Shown here piece by piece: positions 48,108-48,196 of a stretch of DNA of 48,196 bases. The DNA is from UMGS172 sp045649545. Lineage in GTDB: Bacteria > Bacillota > Clostridia > Oscillospirales > Acutalibacteraceae. The stretch covers positions 1-48,196 of the forward strand of contig JAZRQE010000044.1 of the NCBI GenBank assembly GCA_045649545.1, given 5' to 3'. Each line of letters opens with the position of its first letter. Within the stretch, counting starts at the first letter, position 1. Under the pieces are notes generated by a model. It did no database searches. It saw only the letters and a list, made by a program, of their open reading frames with translations, and was not told the origin of the DNA. The translations under genes were made by a program, and so were the position numbers.

Positions 48108-48196
48108 ATGCCTAGAAAATATGAAAAAGTACAAGAATTATTGCCTATCGTAAAAGAATTGGTTAACGATGGTCTTACCCAGAGAGAAATAGCTGA
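48108..48196 (+). CDS. Transposase N-terminus (IS3-family OrfA-like helix-turn-helix), partial
   Basis: The first 29 codons are visible, running off the window: MPRKYEKVQELLPIVKELV, then a turn and LTQREIA. This is the start of a helix-turn-helix of the kind found in IS3-family OrfA proteins. The ribosome binding site AGGAGG lies 7 bases upstream within a hairpin. The family is inferred from this fragment and the terminal sequence; the DDE domain would lie outside. Confidence 0.6.
   Translation, partial: MPRKYEKVQELLPIVKELVNDGLTQREIA

Larger units (their letters stand above)
48027..48196 (+). mobile_element. Left end of an IS3/IS150-like insertion sequence (cut by window edge)
   Basis: Starts near TGCACAAGTCCG and is followed by a hairpin (GTCCGT / ACGGAC, 48034-48050), an A-run, a 12-bp hairpin covering the transposase ribosome binding site, and a transposase start. 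The distance from TG to CGGACA, the A-run and TATGGTAG parallel the minus-strand sequence at 140-90, supporting an IS boundary near 48027. The right end is outside the window; the boundary is inferred. Confidence 0.55.

Overview
The window looks like a chromosomal segment of a low-GC, endospore-forming gut Firmicute, most likely class Clostridia, Oscillospirales/Ruminococcaceae-like. The basis is: AT-rich intergenic DNA with AGGAGG-type ribosome binding sites; a CIRCE-controlled groESL operon; the clostridial SCIFF peptide/maturase pair; the sporulation genes yabP and yabQ in Bacillus subtilis-like order; a bile-salt-hydrolase-type enzyme; and tmRNA and tRNA genes with clostridial promoters. 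This is inference from gene content; no database was searched.

Layout. 0-0.8 kb: an apparent IS end, a ComEA-like helix-hairpin-helix protein and a 50-codon ribbon-helix-helix gene. 0.9-4.7 kb: tspO, groES-groEL behind a perfect CIRCE, and convergent ychF. 4.8-8 kb (minus strand): the SCIFF operon, in transcription order peptide, attenuator hairpin, radical SAM maturase, Orn/Lys/Arg-decarboxylase-like PLP enzyme, then a hairpin-rich element with terminal inverted repeats. 8.1-17.4 kb: hprK, ROK glucokinase, murB, rapZ, whiA, dnaE, pfkA, linking carbon control, wall synthesis and replication. 17.5-19.5 kb: an E2/CAT-fold protein lacking its catalytic residues, tRNA-Arg(CCU), smpB and ssrA (tmRNA). 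19.5-22 kb: accessory stretch with two copies of a cassette made of terminator, hairpin array, promoter and small membrane protein, then an XRE regulator. 22-23.5 kb: bile salt hydrolase family enzyme and a CmpB-like membrane protein. 23.6-30.4 kb: recJ, rel, dtd, MBL hydrolase and hemZ, tightly packed with ATGA overlaps. 30.5-36.4 kb: small acidic protein, mtnN, yabM-like flippase, mazG (yabN), hup, rqcP (yabO), yabP, yabQ, divIC, yabR. 36.5-40 kb: class I fumarase alpha subunit without its beta partner, an rRNA methyltransferase and pncB. 40-45 kb: lon, ysxC, lysA and a DUF6062-like protein. 45-48 kb: a LysR regulator divergent from a Na/Pi cotransporter, then the left end of an IS3/IS150-like insertion sequence cut by the window edge.

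Most of the window is conserved core synteny. The least explained material is the pair of dyad-symmetric hairpin arrays at 19.53-19.70 and 20.43-20.60 kb. In each, short variable stem-loops are separated by a constant linker whose sequence switches to its own reverse complement halfway through, and each array ends 4-5 bases before the -35 box of a near-identical promoter. A third, differently built hairpin element with 11-bp terminal inverted repeats lies behind the SCIFF operon. Other points of interest: a SCIFF peptide with Gly where Thr is expected after the fifth core Cys; a ychF promoter nested in the loop of a terminator that faces the upstream operon; a tmRNA gene starting on the base after the smpB stop codon; and an IS whose transposase ribosome binding site is buried in a 12-bp hairpin.
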